Shown here one piece after another: positions 35,333 through 44,401 of a stretch of 64,000 bases of DNA. Source of the DNA: Rhodohalobacter mucosus (GTDB lineage Bacteria > Bacteroidota > Rhodothermia > Balneolales > Balneolaceae); NCBI RefSeq assembly GCF_003150675.1, contig NZ_QGGB01000006.1, positions 310,001 to 374,000 on the forward strand, given 5' to 3'. The position numbers and the translations under genes are program-made. A model generated the notes under the pieces. It ran no database searches. It worked only from the letters and a program-made list of their open reading frames with translations, and had not been told where the DNA came from. The stretch's first letter is position 1. Each line of letters opens with the position of its first letter.

Positions 35333-37525
35333 ATGACTTTAAGAAGACTGAGTATATTTCTCATTGCTTTGGCATTTCCGTTCGCGATGATGTCATGCTC
35401 TGACAGTTCAACCGGCGCAGTTGATGACGGCGGTGATGATGGCGGAGATGGGGGTGATAACGGAGGTGGCGTTACAGAAGTAATTGAGTTTCCAATTACA
35501 TTTGAAAAGGATATCACCTACGCTGACTTTATCTCCGATTTTAACGGCGGTGAACTAACCGTAGTGGATAACCCGGATCCATCAGGAGACAACACCAGCG
35601 ATAAAGTTGCTCAGATGGTGAAAAAAGGTGACGTAGAAGACGCTCAGCCGTGGGGCGGTTCTGTTCTTTTGCTGGAGGATAACATCGATTTCGCAGGTGG
35701 AACACAGTTCACAGTTTCGGTATGGGCTCCGAGGCCGGATACCAAAATGCTTTTCAAGATTGAAAATGAGGAAAACCCGGAACAGGCATTTGAACGGGAA
35801 ATTACGATAGCGGAATCTCAGCAGTGGGTGGATGTTTCTTTCGACCTGAGCGGCGCAGATCAGTCAAACGCATATAAAAAACTTGTATTCATTTTTGACC
35901 TGGGAACGCTTGGTGACGGTACATCCGACTTTACCTGGTATTTTGACAACATCCGCCAGGAAGAAGGTGATGGAGGCGGTGGTGATCCTCCGGCCGAACC
36001 GGTTGATCCTGCTCCGACGCCTGCTGAAGATGAGGCCAATGTGATCAGTTTGTTCAGCGACGCATATACGGATGTAGCCGTTGACACCTGGAGAACCGAT
36101 TGGTCTGCCGGCGATCTTGAAGACATTGACATTCAGGGTAACGCAACGAAAAAATATACCAACCTCAATTTTGTGGGTATCGAAACAACAGGCGACAATC
36201 TGGTCGATGCTTCAACCATGACTCACTTCCATATCGACGTCTGGACACCAAATATGGATGTAGTTCGGGTTAAACTGGTTGATTTTGGACCTGACGGCGC
36301 ATTCGAAGGCGGTGACGATTCCGAACATGAGATCGTATTTGATACTCTACCTCAGGAACAGTGGAATACTCTTAAAATTCCAATGTCTGACTTTACAGGA
36401 TTGCAAAATCAGTCAAATATTGCCCAATACGTTCTGTCAGGTACACCTGCGGGTGAAGGAATACTCTATGTAGATAACTTCTATTTCTCTGACGACGGCT
36501 CCGGCGGGGGCGGCGGTGGCGACATCGTTGAACTGCCATTGACGTTTGAACAGGATATTACATGGGCTGATGCCATCACCAATTTCGAAGGCGGAGACCT
36601 TACGGTAGTGGATAACCCGGATCAAACCGGAAATACAAGTGCTAAAGTGGCTCAAATGATAAAAGGTGCAGGTGCCACGTTTGCAGGATCCATTATCACG
36701 CTCACCGATAATATCAACTTTGCGGATGGTACAGACTTTACCGTTTCGGTTTGGGCGCCTCGTCCAAATACGACCATGCTGTTCAAGATTGAGAATGAGA
36801 CAGATGCCGGACAGTTTTTTGAGCAGGAACTGACAATTGCAGAATCTCAGCAGTGGGTGGATATCACCTTCGACATGAGCGGTGCAAATCAATCCAATAC
36901 CTACAAAAAGCTGATCTTCATCTTTGACAACGGTACAGCAGGTGACGGCACAGCCGACTACACCTGGTACTTTGACAATCTGGAACAATCTGCCGGCAAC
37001 GGTGGCGGCGGCGGTGATGCTCTTGCACTTCCCGTTACGTTTGATGACACCAGCCTGGACTACGGTTTGACGGACTTTGGAGGCAACCAGTCAGAAATCG
37101 TTGCAGACCCAACAGACGGGACGAATAACGTAGCTCAGTCAACCAAGACAGCGTCTGCAGAATTGTGGGCGGGTACGACCGTAGGCGGTGATGCAGGATT
37201 TGGAGATCCCATTCCCTTCACCAGCGGTGCAACCACCATGAGCGTACGGGTCTGGTCTCCCGATGCGGGAATTCCGATCAGGCTTAAAGTGGAGGATTCA
37301 ACAGATCCGACTATAAGTGTAGAGACTGAAGCTGTCACAACGGTAGCTTCCCAGTGGGAAACCCTGGTATTCGACTTCAGTAATGAAGCTTCCGGAACAG
37401 CTGCACTGAATCTGGCCAACAGCTATAACAAAGCATCCATATTCTTCAACTTTGGTACCACCGGTGCCGACGCCGGAGAAAAGACCTATTACTGGGATGA
37501 TATGGAGTTTGGCGACGGGCAATAA
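35333..37525 (+). CDS. Multidomain surface lipoprotein with CBM-like repeats (A-B-A'-C)
   Basis: Lipoprotein with lipobox AMMSC (Cys22), starting at the ATG at 35333. That start gives the same MT/SLxxL...MSCSD signal peptide as the gene at 38035; the in-frame ATG at 35318 and upstream codons lack signal-peptide features. A Gly/Asp linker follows. Four beta-sandwich-like domains of about 150 residues come next. The first (about 48-210) and third (about 397-552) are near duplicates, sharing FTVSVWAPRP, MLFKIENE, AESQQWVD and TWYFDN. Glycine-rich linkers separate the modules. The likely role is glycan capture at the cell surface (SusE/F-like). No enzyme motif is seen. A strong terminator follows. 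Confidence 0.75.
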   Translation: MTLRRLSIFLIALAFPFAMMSCSDSSTGAVDDGGDDGGDGGDNGGGVTEVIEFPITFEKDITYADFISDFNGGELTVVDNPDPSGDNTSDKVAQMVKKGDVEDAQPWGGSVLLLEDNIDFAGGTQFTVSVWAPRPDTKMLFKIENEENPEQAFEREITIAESQQWVDVSFDLSGADQSNAYKKLVFIFDLGTLGDGTSDFTWYFDNIRQEEGDGGGGDPPAEPVDPAPTPAEDEANVISLFSDAYTDVAVDTWRTDWSAGDLEDIDIQGNATKKYTNLNFVGIETTGDNLVDASTMTHFHIDVWTPNMDVVRVKLVDFGPDGAFEGGDDSEHEIVFDTLPQEQWNTLKIPMSDFTGLQNQSNIAQYVLSGTPAGEGILYVDNFYFSDDGSGGGGGGDIVELPLTFEQDITWADAITNFEGGDLTVVDNPDQTGNTSAKVAQMIKGAGATFAGSIITLTDNINFADGTDFTVSVWAPRPNTTMLFKIENETDAGQFFEQELTIAESQQWVDITFDMSGANQSNTYKKLIFIFDNGTAGDGTADYTWYFDNLEQSAGNGGGGGDALALPVTFDDTSLDYGLTDFGGNQSEIVADPTDGTNNVAQSTKTASAELWAGTTVGGDAGFGDPIPFTSGATTMSVRVWSPDAGIPIRLKVEDSTDPTISVETEAVTTVASQWETLVFDFSNEASGTAALNLANSYNKASIFFNFGTTGADAGEKTYYWDDMEFGDGQ

Positions 37526-37612
37526 AAAGATGCTTTAGAGTGTCTTTATCACAGGAGATGTCTTCTTTTTATGTAAAAGATGATGAAGACTGATCCTGAA
37601 AAAAGAGTTGAA

Positions 37613-37647
37613 GGGGGCTGCGTAAGTTTTACGCAGCCCCCTTTTTT
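37613..37647 (+). terminator. Intrinsic terminator after the CBM-like lipoprotein gene
   Basis: GGGGGCTGCGTAA pairs perfectly with TTACGCAGCCCCC around a three-base loop and is followed by TTTTTT. The stem is GC-rich and 13 bp long, so termination should be strong. It separates the lipoprotein gene from the next unit. Confidence 0.93.
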
Positions 37648-37939
37648 ATGTAAAGTTTTAAAGAAAGTTTGATTGCACCTGTTGGTTTTGACATGAAGGG
37701 TAATTGAGCTCAATGGCCAATGAACTAACCAGTAATGGACGCTGCCGCGGTATTGGAATTCATGCCTTACTTTATAGATTCCGCACAGCAATACCAAGGC
37801 ATTCAGCAAGCATTTCTAGAATGAGTGTACAGCCATCCGCATTACTTGCAGGAAGGAACCATGTTCGGCATATTGCATTATAGAATTCAAAAAAACACTG
37901 TTTTTGGTTGACATGTCTTCCCAAATTTTAGATATTAAT
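37648..37939. other. Non-coding gap upstream of the second operator pair
   Basis: About 290 bases with no supported gene. A TTGACA at 37908-37913 followed after 19 bases by TATTAA could be a promoter for the 38035 gene, but Bacteroidota-type TAnnTTTG elements are not evident. Confidence 0.35.
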
Positions 37940-37964
37940 GTAAGCGCTTACTGTAAGCGTTTAC
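37940..37964. promoter_or_regulatory. Tandem LacI-family operators (GTAAGCGCTTAC and GTAAGCGTTTAC)
   Basis: GTAAGCGCTTAC at 37940-37951 is a perfect 12-bp palindrome with the central CG of LacI-family sites. One base later GTAAGCGTTTAC (37953-37964) repeats it with one change. They lie 70 bases before the small lipoprotein gene, where a bound repressor would block initiation or early elongation. The LacI regulator encoded at 38657 is the natural candidate. Confidence 0.7.
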
Positions 37965-38034
37965 ATAAACACAGCAAATCATTGAAGAACAATGGTTTAA
38001 TGGTACCGATTAATATAAATTTTGGAGTAATTAT

Positions 38035-38505
38035 ATGAGTTTAAATAAGCTTACAATTCTGTTTGCAGCCCTGCTTCTGCCTTTTGCGTTGATGTCATGC
38101 TCTGACAACACCACAGGAGCCGAAGAGGAAGAGGAAGAAACCACTGAGGTGGTTTATGCACTCTCATTCACTGAAGGAGACGGAGTAGCTACATTCTTTG
38201 TAGATATGACGGATATTGAAGGGTTCGATCCCGCGACTCATAAAGTATACATTACCGGTTCACTTCTGAACTGGACGGAGCCCGGAACCGAGCCCGATCG
38301 GCAGGAAATGGTTCTCATCGAAGATGCGAGCACCGAGATCCCGGTTGTAACCCCCGAGGCCACCGGAGAAGTTGCTTACAAATACTTCTCTGATTTTGTT
38401 GCACAGGGATGGGACGGAGGCGAGTGGGCCGGCGACCCCAATCGTACAGCAACCCTCACAGCCGGCGCTGAAATCCAGGATATCTGGGGTGACCAGCCCG
38501 AATAA
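38035..38505 (+). CDS. Small starch/glycan-binding-like lipoprotein
   Basis: A 156-residue lipoprotein with lipobox ALMSC (Cys22). Its signal peptide closely resembles that of the 35333 gene. After an acidic linker (EEEEEE) comes one beta-sandwich-like domain: ATFFVDMTDIEGFDPATHKV, then YITGSLLNWTEPG. That last segment is reminiscent of starch-binding domains, in which a tryptophan faces the glycan. Ends WGDQPE. It is preceded by tandem LacI operators and followed by a terminator, so it is expressed as its own sugar-regulated unit. Confidence 0.7.
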   Translation: MSLNKLTILFAALLLPFALMSCSDNTTGAEEEEEETTEVVYALSFTEGDGVATFFVDMTDIEGFDPATHKVYITGSLLNWTEPGTEPDRQEMVLIEDASTEIPVVTPEATGEVAYKYFSDFVAQGWDGGEWAGDPNRTATLTAGAEIQDIWGDQPE

Positions 38506-38540
38506 GAAGAAACAGCTGCAGTTTCAATCATGATCACCGA

Positions 38541-38578
38541 CCGGCAGGCAGACCTGATTTCTGTCTGCCGGATTTTTT
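38541..38578 (+). terminator. Intrinsic terminator after the small lipoprotein gene
   Basis: CCGGCAGGCAGA pairs with TCTGTCTGCCGG (one G:T wobble) around a short loop, followed by TTTTTT at 38573-38578. Confidence 0.85.
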
Positions 38579-38656
38579 AACCTGCAATAGTAGCTTCTTT
38601 GATTTTTCATCTGTTTTTTAAACAAAACAGAAATCCTCTCTCAAACATACAGCGTT

Positions 38657-39673
38657 TTGTCACATACAATCTATGATATAGCCAAGGCTGCAGGTGTAAG
38701 CATTGCTACAGTTTCCAGGGTGTTTAACAAAGCTGAATCTGTAAAACCGTCAACGCGCGAAAAAGTAATGAAGGTTGCAGACCGGTTGGGTTACCAGCCT
38801 CATGTGTATGCTCAGGGTCTTGCCAGCAAACGCAAAAATCGCATTATGATGCTCGCTCCGGTTATGTCGAACTACTTCCTAACCGAAATTTTGAGAGGAA
38901 TACAGGACTGCCTTGCCTCTCACGATATTGAGCTGAATATTGTAAACATCAGCCAGGACAGCAGAGCCATTGACCAGGTTGAGAATATCATAAAAAAAAG
39001 CTGGGCTGAAGGGTATCTCCTTGTCTCGCTTCACCTGAATGAGGAGGAACTGTCATGCCTAGAGAGATATCAGGTTCCAATCAGCCTGCTGGATGATTAC
39101 AGCAGTTATTTCGATTCTGTAAGCTTCGACAATGTCGAGGGAGCATTTTTGGCAACGGACTACCTGATTTCCCGTGGATATGAGCGTATAGTTATTTTGT
39201 CCGCGAATCCGAATGCCATCCCTATCCGTGAGCGTCTGGCCGGATACAAAAAGGCACTTGAAAAGAGTAAAATCCCTTTCCGGGAGTCCTATGTCGTTAC
39301 AGGCGATAATATGGAGAGAGACGGGTTTAACGAACAGAGCGGCTATGAAGCCATGAGGAAAATATTAACCATGGATCCCATGCCGGATGCCGTATTCTGT
39401 ACATCCGACATCAAAGCGGTGGGAGCTCAAAAAGCAATGAGGGAAACGGGGCTCAAGATTCCGCTGATCAGTTTTGATAACCTCAGCATATCCGAATATA
39501 TCGGATTGTCTACCGTAAGCCAGCCCATGTATAGAATGGGTTCTGAGGCAACCGAAATGCTTATAAGCAGAATCAGAAATGGCGAATCAAAATCCCGGCA
39601 CACTCAATATGAACCGGAGCTGGTTATCCGGTCTTCTTCTGAAAAGCCAACCGTAAAACACGAAGCAGTATGA
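38657..39673 (+). CDS. LacI-family transcriptional regulator of the GH13 operon
   Basis: A 338-residue regulator with helix-turn-helix IYDIAKAAGVSIATVSRVFN at residues 5-24 and the sugar-binding domain after it (DYSSYFDSVSFDNVEGAFLA; CTSDIKAVGAQKA). It starts at TTG 38657, because no ATG precedes the conserved HTH. Its stop overlaps the GH13 start by ATGA (39670-39673), so regulator and enzyme are translated together. The palindromes at 37940-37964 are its probable operators. Confidence 0.9.
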   Translation: MSHTIYDIAKAAGVSIATVSRVFNKAESVKPSTREKVMKVADRLGYQPHVYAQGLASKRKNRIMMLAPVMSNYFLTEILRGIQDCLASHDIELNIVNISQDSRAIDQVENIIKKSWAEGYLLVSLHLNEEELSCLERYQVPISLLDDYSSYFDSVSFDNVEGAFLATDYLISRGYERIVILSANPNAIPIRERLAGYKKALEKSKIPFRESYVVTGDNMERDGFNEQSGYEAMRKILTMDPMPDAVFCTSDIKAVGAQKAMRETGLKIPLISFDNLSISEYIGLSTVSQPMYRMGSEATEMLISRIRNGESKSRHTQYEPELVIRSSSEKPTVKHEAV

Positions 39674-42576
39674 GGTTTTTGTCACCGTTACTATATCTTA
39701 TTTTTTTACTGGTTCCTGCGTCTGCATTTTCACAGGCGATTTCATCGGATCCTTCTTTTCCAACGGAGGATGGGCCGATAACCATCATTTTTGACGCATC
39801 ACAGGCCGACAGGGATGACCTGGTTGACTTTCAGGGTGATGTGTATGCACACACCGGAGTGATTGTTTCCGAGGCAGATATCGGTTCCGGCAACTGGTCG
39901 TACGTTAAATCGAATTGGGGTGAAAACCTTCCTGAACTCCAGATGAGCAGCACGGGAGAGAACATCTGGGAACTTCAGATAGACGATATTCGCGAATTTT
40001 ACTCCGTTCCGGAAAGCGTTGACAGAATCTACCAGCTTGCTTTTGTATTCAGAAGTGCGGATACGAATCTGCAGAGTGAAAATCTGTACGTGGATATAAA
40101 CAATAACAGCATTGCCGTGCAATTTTCATCGCCATCCGTAAGCGGCCTCAATCCCTATTTTGCGGAGTTAAGTGAGGTTATTGAGTTTGAGATTGAGGGG
40201 ACGTCGCCGTCGGGTACCCTGCAGTCGATTACACTCTTTCAGGATGGATCGGAGATTGCCTCCTCTTCGGGAAGTGATTTCTTAAGCTACTCCTACACGG
40301 TAACGGATCAGGGCAGAAAGGATTTTGTAGCCCTGGCTGTAGACTCCGAGGGCCAGGAGGCCAGGGATTCACTTTATATCGTGATCAATCCGCCCGTCAC
40401 CGTGCTGTCGCGTCCTGCAGGTGTAGAAGATGGAATCACCTATCATGAGGGAGGGACATCGGCCACGCTCTCCGTGTACGCTCCGGGTAAGGATTTTGTA
40501 TACCTGATCGGTGACTTCTCGGGTTGGGAGGTGCGTGAGGAGTACTTTATGAACCTGGACAGTAGCGCTCCGGAAGGGCAGAGATTCTGGATAACGCTTG
40601 ATAACCTGACACCCGGTGAAACTTATCGTTATCAATACCTCGTTGACGGGGAGATACGGGTTGCGGATCTCTATTCGGAGCTTGTGATTGATCCGTTTTT
40701 CGACAGGTTTATTCCCGAAACCATCTATCCGGACCTTCCCGTGTATCCTGCCGGACTGACCGAGCATACGGTGAGTGTGCTGGAGCCGGGAAGAGATGAG
40801 TATGTATGGCAGGTAACCGATTTTGAACGGCCCCCAAAAGAAGAATTGATTATCTATGAGCTGCTTGTACGCGATTTCCTCGAGGAACAGTCGTTTCAGG
40901 TACTGGCCGATACGCTTGGCTACCTGGAGCGCCTCGGGGTAAACGCCATCGAGCTGATGCCGGTTTCTCAATTTGACGGCAACATCAGCTGGGGATACAA
41001 TCCCACTTTCCACGGAGCCCTTGATAAGTCGTACGGTACCCGAAGGGCTTTCAAACAATTCGTGGATGAAGCACACAGCAGAGGCATAGCCGTGCTGCTG
41101 GATGTAGTGTACAATCACGCTCATGACAGATCTCCTCTGATCCGGATGTTCGGGCAGTCGCGGGGAAGTGATTTTGCAAACGGAAACCCGCTGCTCGGCC
41201 CCGGTCACGCCTACAACGTCTTTTTCCATCTCAATCACGATCATCCGTACATTCAGTACTGGGTGGATCGCATGAACCGCTACTGGCTCGAAACTTACAA
41301 TATTGACGGTTACCGGTTCGACCTCTCCAAGGGTTTTGCCTCCAATGTGGACGACCGCAGCCTGCTCGACGGGGAGAATCCGCAGCGTATCAGCAACCTC
41401 AAGCGTATGTATGATGAAATCCGCACCTACGATCAGGATGCGTATATTATCCTAGAACATTTCGCCGCCGGTTCTGAGGAGAGACAGCTCGAACAGCATG
41501 GAATGATGCTCTGGGGCAATCACAATTTCAACTATTCGGAAGGTGTGATGGGGTACAATGAAGGCATCAAATCCAACATGTCGGGTATTTATTTTGGGAA
41601 CCGCAATTTTCAGAATCCGCACCTGGTGGGTTATATGGAGAGTCATGATGAACAGTGGCTGATGCATAAGGCTGCCGAATTTGGCAATGACACCAATCAG
41701 GATCACAATGTTAAGGATCTGGATACGGCTCTTCAGCGAATGAAGCTGGCGGGTGCGTTTTTCTTTACAATACCCGGTCCCAAAATGCTTTGGCAGTTCG
41801 GTGAACTGGGATACGGCTGGGCACCGGGAGAGTGCCTGAAGCCGGGCGGAAGCGGGGATGGCGACTGCCGCGCAACGGACCCGGGGCGAACGGACCCGAA
41901 ACCGATCCGATGGGAGTACTACGATGAGGAGAACAGAAACCGCCTCTACAGGTCATGGGGTGAGCTGACGCGCCTCAGAAGGTCAAGCCCGGTCTTCTCC
42001 TCAGCCGATACGGATTTCAGCTCATCGCTGAGCGGTGATACAAAATGGATTCGCCTTTCGCATTCTGACATGGACGCACTGGTAATCGGAAACTTTGGGG
42101 TTACATTCAATCAGCTTACCGTAGATTTCAGCGCGGCGGGGACCTGGAATGATTTTGTGACGGGTGAATCCATTGAGGTGGATAATACGCTTGAACAGAC
42201 GTTTACACTATCACCCGGTGAATTCAGGATTTTCACGAGCAGGGAAATTGAACCTGCCGAATCCAATGTTTTTTTCAAACCCGGTGAATCACAATTTGCC
42301 ACACTGCCGAACGATTTCATTATTGAACCTAATTTTCCCAACCCCTTTAACCCCGGCACAACCATACGATATGTGGTTCCGGAAGAGTCGCCCGTCAGGA
42401 TTGATGTTTATGACATTCTGGGAAGACGTGTATCGACGCTGGTGAACAACGACCTGCATCCAAGGGGTCAGTTTACAATCAATTTTGACGGTTCTGACCT
42501 GAGCAGCGGAGTGTACATCACGAGAATGGTTGGCGGGGGCGGTTCATCGGTTCAGAAAATGACCCTGATTAAGTAA
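39670..42576 (+). CDS. Secreted GH13 alpha-amylase-family enzyme with T9SS sorting domain
   Basis: A 968-residue exported glycoside hydrolase. The signal peptide ends near ASAFSQ. N-terminal beta domains include a CBM48-like module (about 260-345, YLIGDFSGWE). The (beta/alpha)8 catalytic domain runs about 395-770. Catalytic residues by motif are Asp551 (GYRFDLSKGF, nucleophile), Glu596 (ILEHFAAG, acid/base) and Asp660 (SHDEQ). The C-terminal about 75 residues match the Por secretion tail (FPNPFNPGTTIRYVV, VYDILGRRVSTLV, SSGVYITRM), so the protein is secreted or surface-attached by type IX secretion. Cleaves alpha-glucan, probably starch or glycogen-like; exact specificity unknown. Confidence 0.9.
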   Translation: MRFLSPLLYLIFLLVPASAFSQAISSDPSFPTEDGPITIIFDASQADRDDLVDFQGDVYAHTGVIVSEADIGSGNWSYVKSNWGENLPELQMSSTGENIWELQIDDIREFYSVPESVDRIYQLAFVFRSADTNLQSENLYVDINNNSIAVQFSSPSVSGLNPYFAELSEVIEFEIEGTSPSGTLQSITLFQDGSEIASSSGSDFLSYSYTVTDQGRKDFVALAVDSEGQEARDSLYIVINPPVTVLSRPAGVEDGITYHEGGTSATLSVYAPGKDFVYLIGDFSGWEVREEYFMNLDSSAPEGQRFWITLDNLTPGETYRYQYLVDGEIRVADLYSELVIDPFFDRFIPETIYPDLPVYPAGLTEHTVSVLEPGRDEYVWQVTDFERPPKEELIIYELLVRDFLEEQSFQVLADTLGYLERLGVNAIELMPVSQFDGNISWGYNPTFHGALDKSYGTRRAFKQFVDEAHSRGIAVLLDVVYNHAHDRSPLIRMFGQSRGSDFANGNPLLGPGHAYNVFFHLNHDHPYIQYWVDRMNRYWLETYNIDGYRFDLSKGFASNVDDRSLLDGENPQRISNLKRMYDEIRTYDQDAYIILEHFAAGSEERQLEQHGMMLWGNHNFNYSEGVMGYNEGIKSNMSGIYFGNRNFQNPHLVGYMESHDEQWLMHKAAEFGNDTNQDHNVKDLDTALQRMKLAGAFFFTIPGPKMLWQFGELGYGWAPGECLKPGGSGDGDCRATDPGRTDPKPIRWEYYDEENRNRLYRSWGELTRLRRSSPVFSSADTDFSSSLSGDTKWIRLSHSDMDALVIGNFGVTFNQLTVDFSAAGTWNDFVTGESIEVDNTLEQTFTLSPGEFRIFTSREIEPAESNVFFKPGESQFATLPNDFIIEPNFPNPFNPGTTIRYVVPEESPVRIDVYDILGRRVSTLVNNDLHPRGQFTINFDGSDLSSGVYITRMVGGGGSSVQKMTLIK

Positions 42577-42701
42577 CGGGTTCAGGCGGATCCGATTTTT
42601 ATTTCAATTTGAAAGGTCCCATATTTATGGCTTGTCCGGAAGACACAGCAACGTCTTTCCCTTAACCAACCGCACCCTGCACTAACTAACCTGATCTTTC
42701 T

Positions 42702-44276
42702 ATGAACTATCTTGATTGGCTGGTAATCGCTTTGTATGCAGCCGGATTGATAGGCCTGAGCTACTATCTGAGCAGGGGGCAAAGCACTACCGAAGATTAC
42801 TATCTTGGGAGCAAAAACTTCAGGTGGTGGCAGGTGGGGCTTTCCACCATGGCAACCCAGCTTGGTGCCGTCAGTTTTATTTCGGCGCCCGCATTTGTGG
42901 GGCTCAGACAGGGAGGCGGCCTGCAGTGGCTAACCTATGAATTTGCCGTCCCCATAGCGATGATTTTTCTGATCATCTTTATCTTTCCGCCGCTTTATAA
43001 ATCAGGCATTATCAGCATTTATTCCTACCTGGGAAACCGGTTCGGAAAAAGCACAACCAAAATTTTGAGTGCTGTTTTTCAGTTCAGCCGGGCCTTTGCA
43101 GCGGGTATCACGGTTTACGCAGTTGCCATTGTTCTGGAAGCCGTTTTTGGTATCCCGCTCTGGATTAATATACTGGTTACCGGCCTTGTTGCTCTCATTT
43201 ATGACTACCTGGGCGGGATGAAGGCTATTGTGATTTCGGACGTGATTCAAATGGCTATCCTGTTTATCGGATTTCTTATCTGCTCCTACATTGCATTTGA
43301 TCTGATAGGCGGCTGGAATGTATTTATGGATAACCTGGACAGAAGCCGGCTGGATGCGGTCTCCTTTTCAAATCTGGGCATTGGTGACGGTGAGGAGTTC
43401 GGATTCTGGCCCATGGTGGTTGGAGGGTTTTTTCTCTACACCGCTTACTACGGATGTGATCAGAGTCAGGCGCAGCGCATACTCTCGAGCAAGGATATGA
43501 AAAACGTTCGCAAAGCCCTTCTGTTCAACGGGTTTTGTCGTTTTCCAACGGTACTGCTTTATTGCGGAATGGGCCTGTTGATAGGAACCTTTGCAATGAT
43601 GACACCACAGTTTTTGGGCAGTATCCCCGAAGGTCAGTCCGATTACATGGTACCCCTCTTTATTGTGGAATATCTACCGAACGGACTGATCGGGCTGCTG
43701 GTGGCGGCTATTCTGGCAGCGGCCATGTCGTCGCTCGACTCTGCCCTGAACTCTCTGAGTGCGGCAACCGTGCAGGATTTTATATTGCCTTCGCGCAAAG
43801 GCCATGTTTCTATGGATCAGCAGTTCAGGCTTTCGAAAAAGTACACGGTATTCTGGGGCGTTATTTGTGTGTTGCTTGCATTCTCTGCCGGAAATATTGC
43901 ACCAACCGTAATTGAAGCCATTAATAAAATCGGATCTCTCTTTTATGGTCCCATTATCGCTACATTCGCGATTGCGATGCTAAGCAAGTCTATTGGCGAA
44001 AAAGCGATGAATACCGGAATATTTGCGGGCGTTCTGCTCAATCTGATGCTTTGGCTGTTTGCTGAATCCTACATTTTCTGGTTTTGGTGGAATGCAACCG
44101 GATTTTTTATGACCGTATTTACCGCCTGGGCAGCCGAAAAGGCATTTACTACCCAAGAAGAGAGATCCGTCTATTCGCTTGCGCCCATTGAGTTCAGGTT
44201 TAAAGAGACTGCGGTTCTGTCGGCTTACTTTGCGGCCATTCTGCTATTCAGCGTTTCACTGGCTTTCTGGCTGTAA
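42702..44276 (+). CDS. Sodium:solute symporter (SSS family)
   Basis: Inner-membrane sodium-coupled transporter of 524 residues with about 13-14 helices. It shows the SSS opening TEDYYLGSKNFRWWQVGLST, the core GFFLYTAYYGCDQSQAQRIL and AAILAAAMSSLDSALNSLSA. These are characteristic of the sugar and myo-inositol branch of SLC5-like proteins. It follows the GH13 gene by 125 bases in the same direction and probably takes up the mono- or oligosaccharide products from the periplasm. Substrate inferred from context only. Confidence 0.88.
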   Translation: MNYLDWLVIALYAAGLIGLSYYLSRGQSTTEDYYLGSKNFRWWQVGLSTMATQLGAVSFISAPAFVGLRQGGGLQWLTYEFAVPIAMIFLIIFIFPPLYKSGIISIYSYLGNRFGKSTTKILSAVFQFSRAFAAGITVYAVAIVLEAVFGIPLWINILVTGLVALIYDYLGGMKAIVISDVIQMAILFIGFLICSYIAFDLIGGWNVFMDNLDRSRLDAVSFSNLGIGDGEEFGFWPMVVGGFFLYTAYYGCDQSQAQRILSSKDMKNVRKALLFNGFCRFPTVLLYCGMGLLIGTFAMMTPQFLGSIPEGQSDYMVPLFIVEYLPNGLIGLLVAAILAAAMSSLDSALNSLSAATVQDFILPSRKGHVSMDQQFRLSKKYTVFWGVICVLLAFSAGNIAPTVIEAINKIGSLFYGPIIATFAIAMLSKSIGEKAMNTGIFAGVLLNLMLWLFAESYIFWFWWNATGFFMTVFTAWAAEKAFTTQEERSVYSLAPIEFRFKETAVLSAYFAAILLFSVSLAFWL

Positions 44277-44401
44277 ATATCCGGGTCAAGGTTTCTGCAG
44301 ATTTAATTGAATCGCTCATCGCACTGCAATATCTTATCGTGTAATATGCTGTTTTTTCAGTTGCGGGTATTCTCCCGAAAATACATCTCCTTAGGTTTAT
44401 T

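Noticed and set aside
40369-41244. Open frame of 291 codons on the minus strand
   Set aside because: Antisense to the GH13 catalytic domain, whose motifs are intact; no recognisable protein features.
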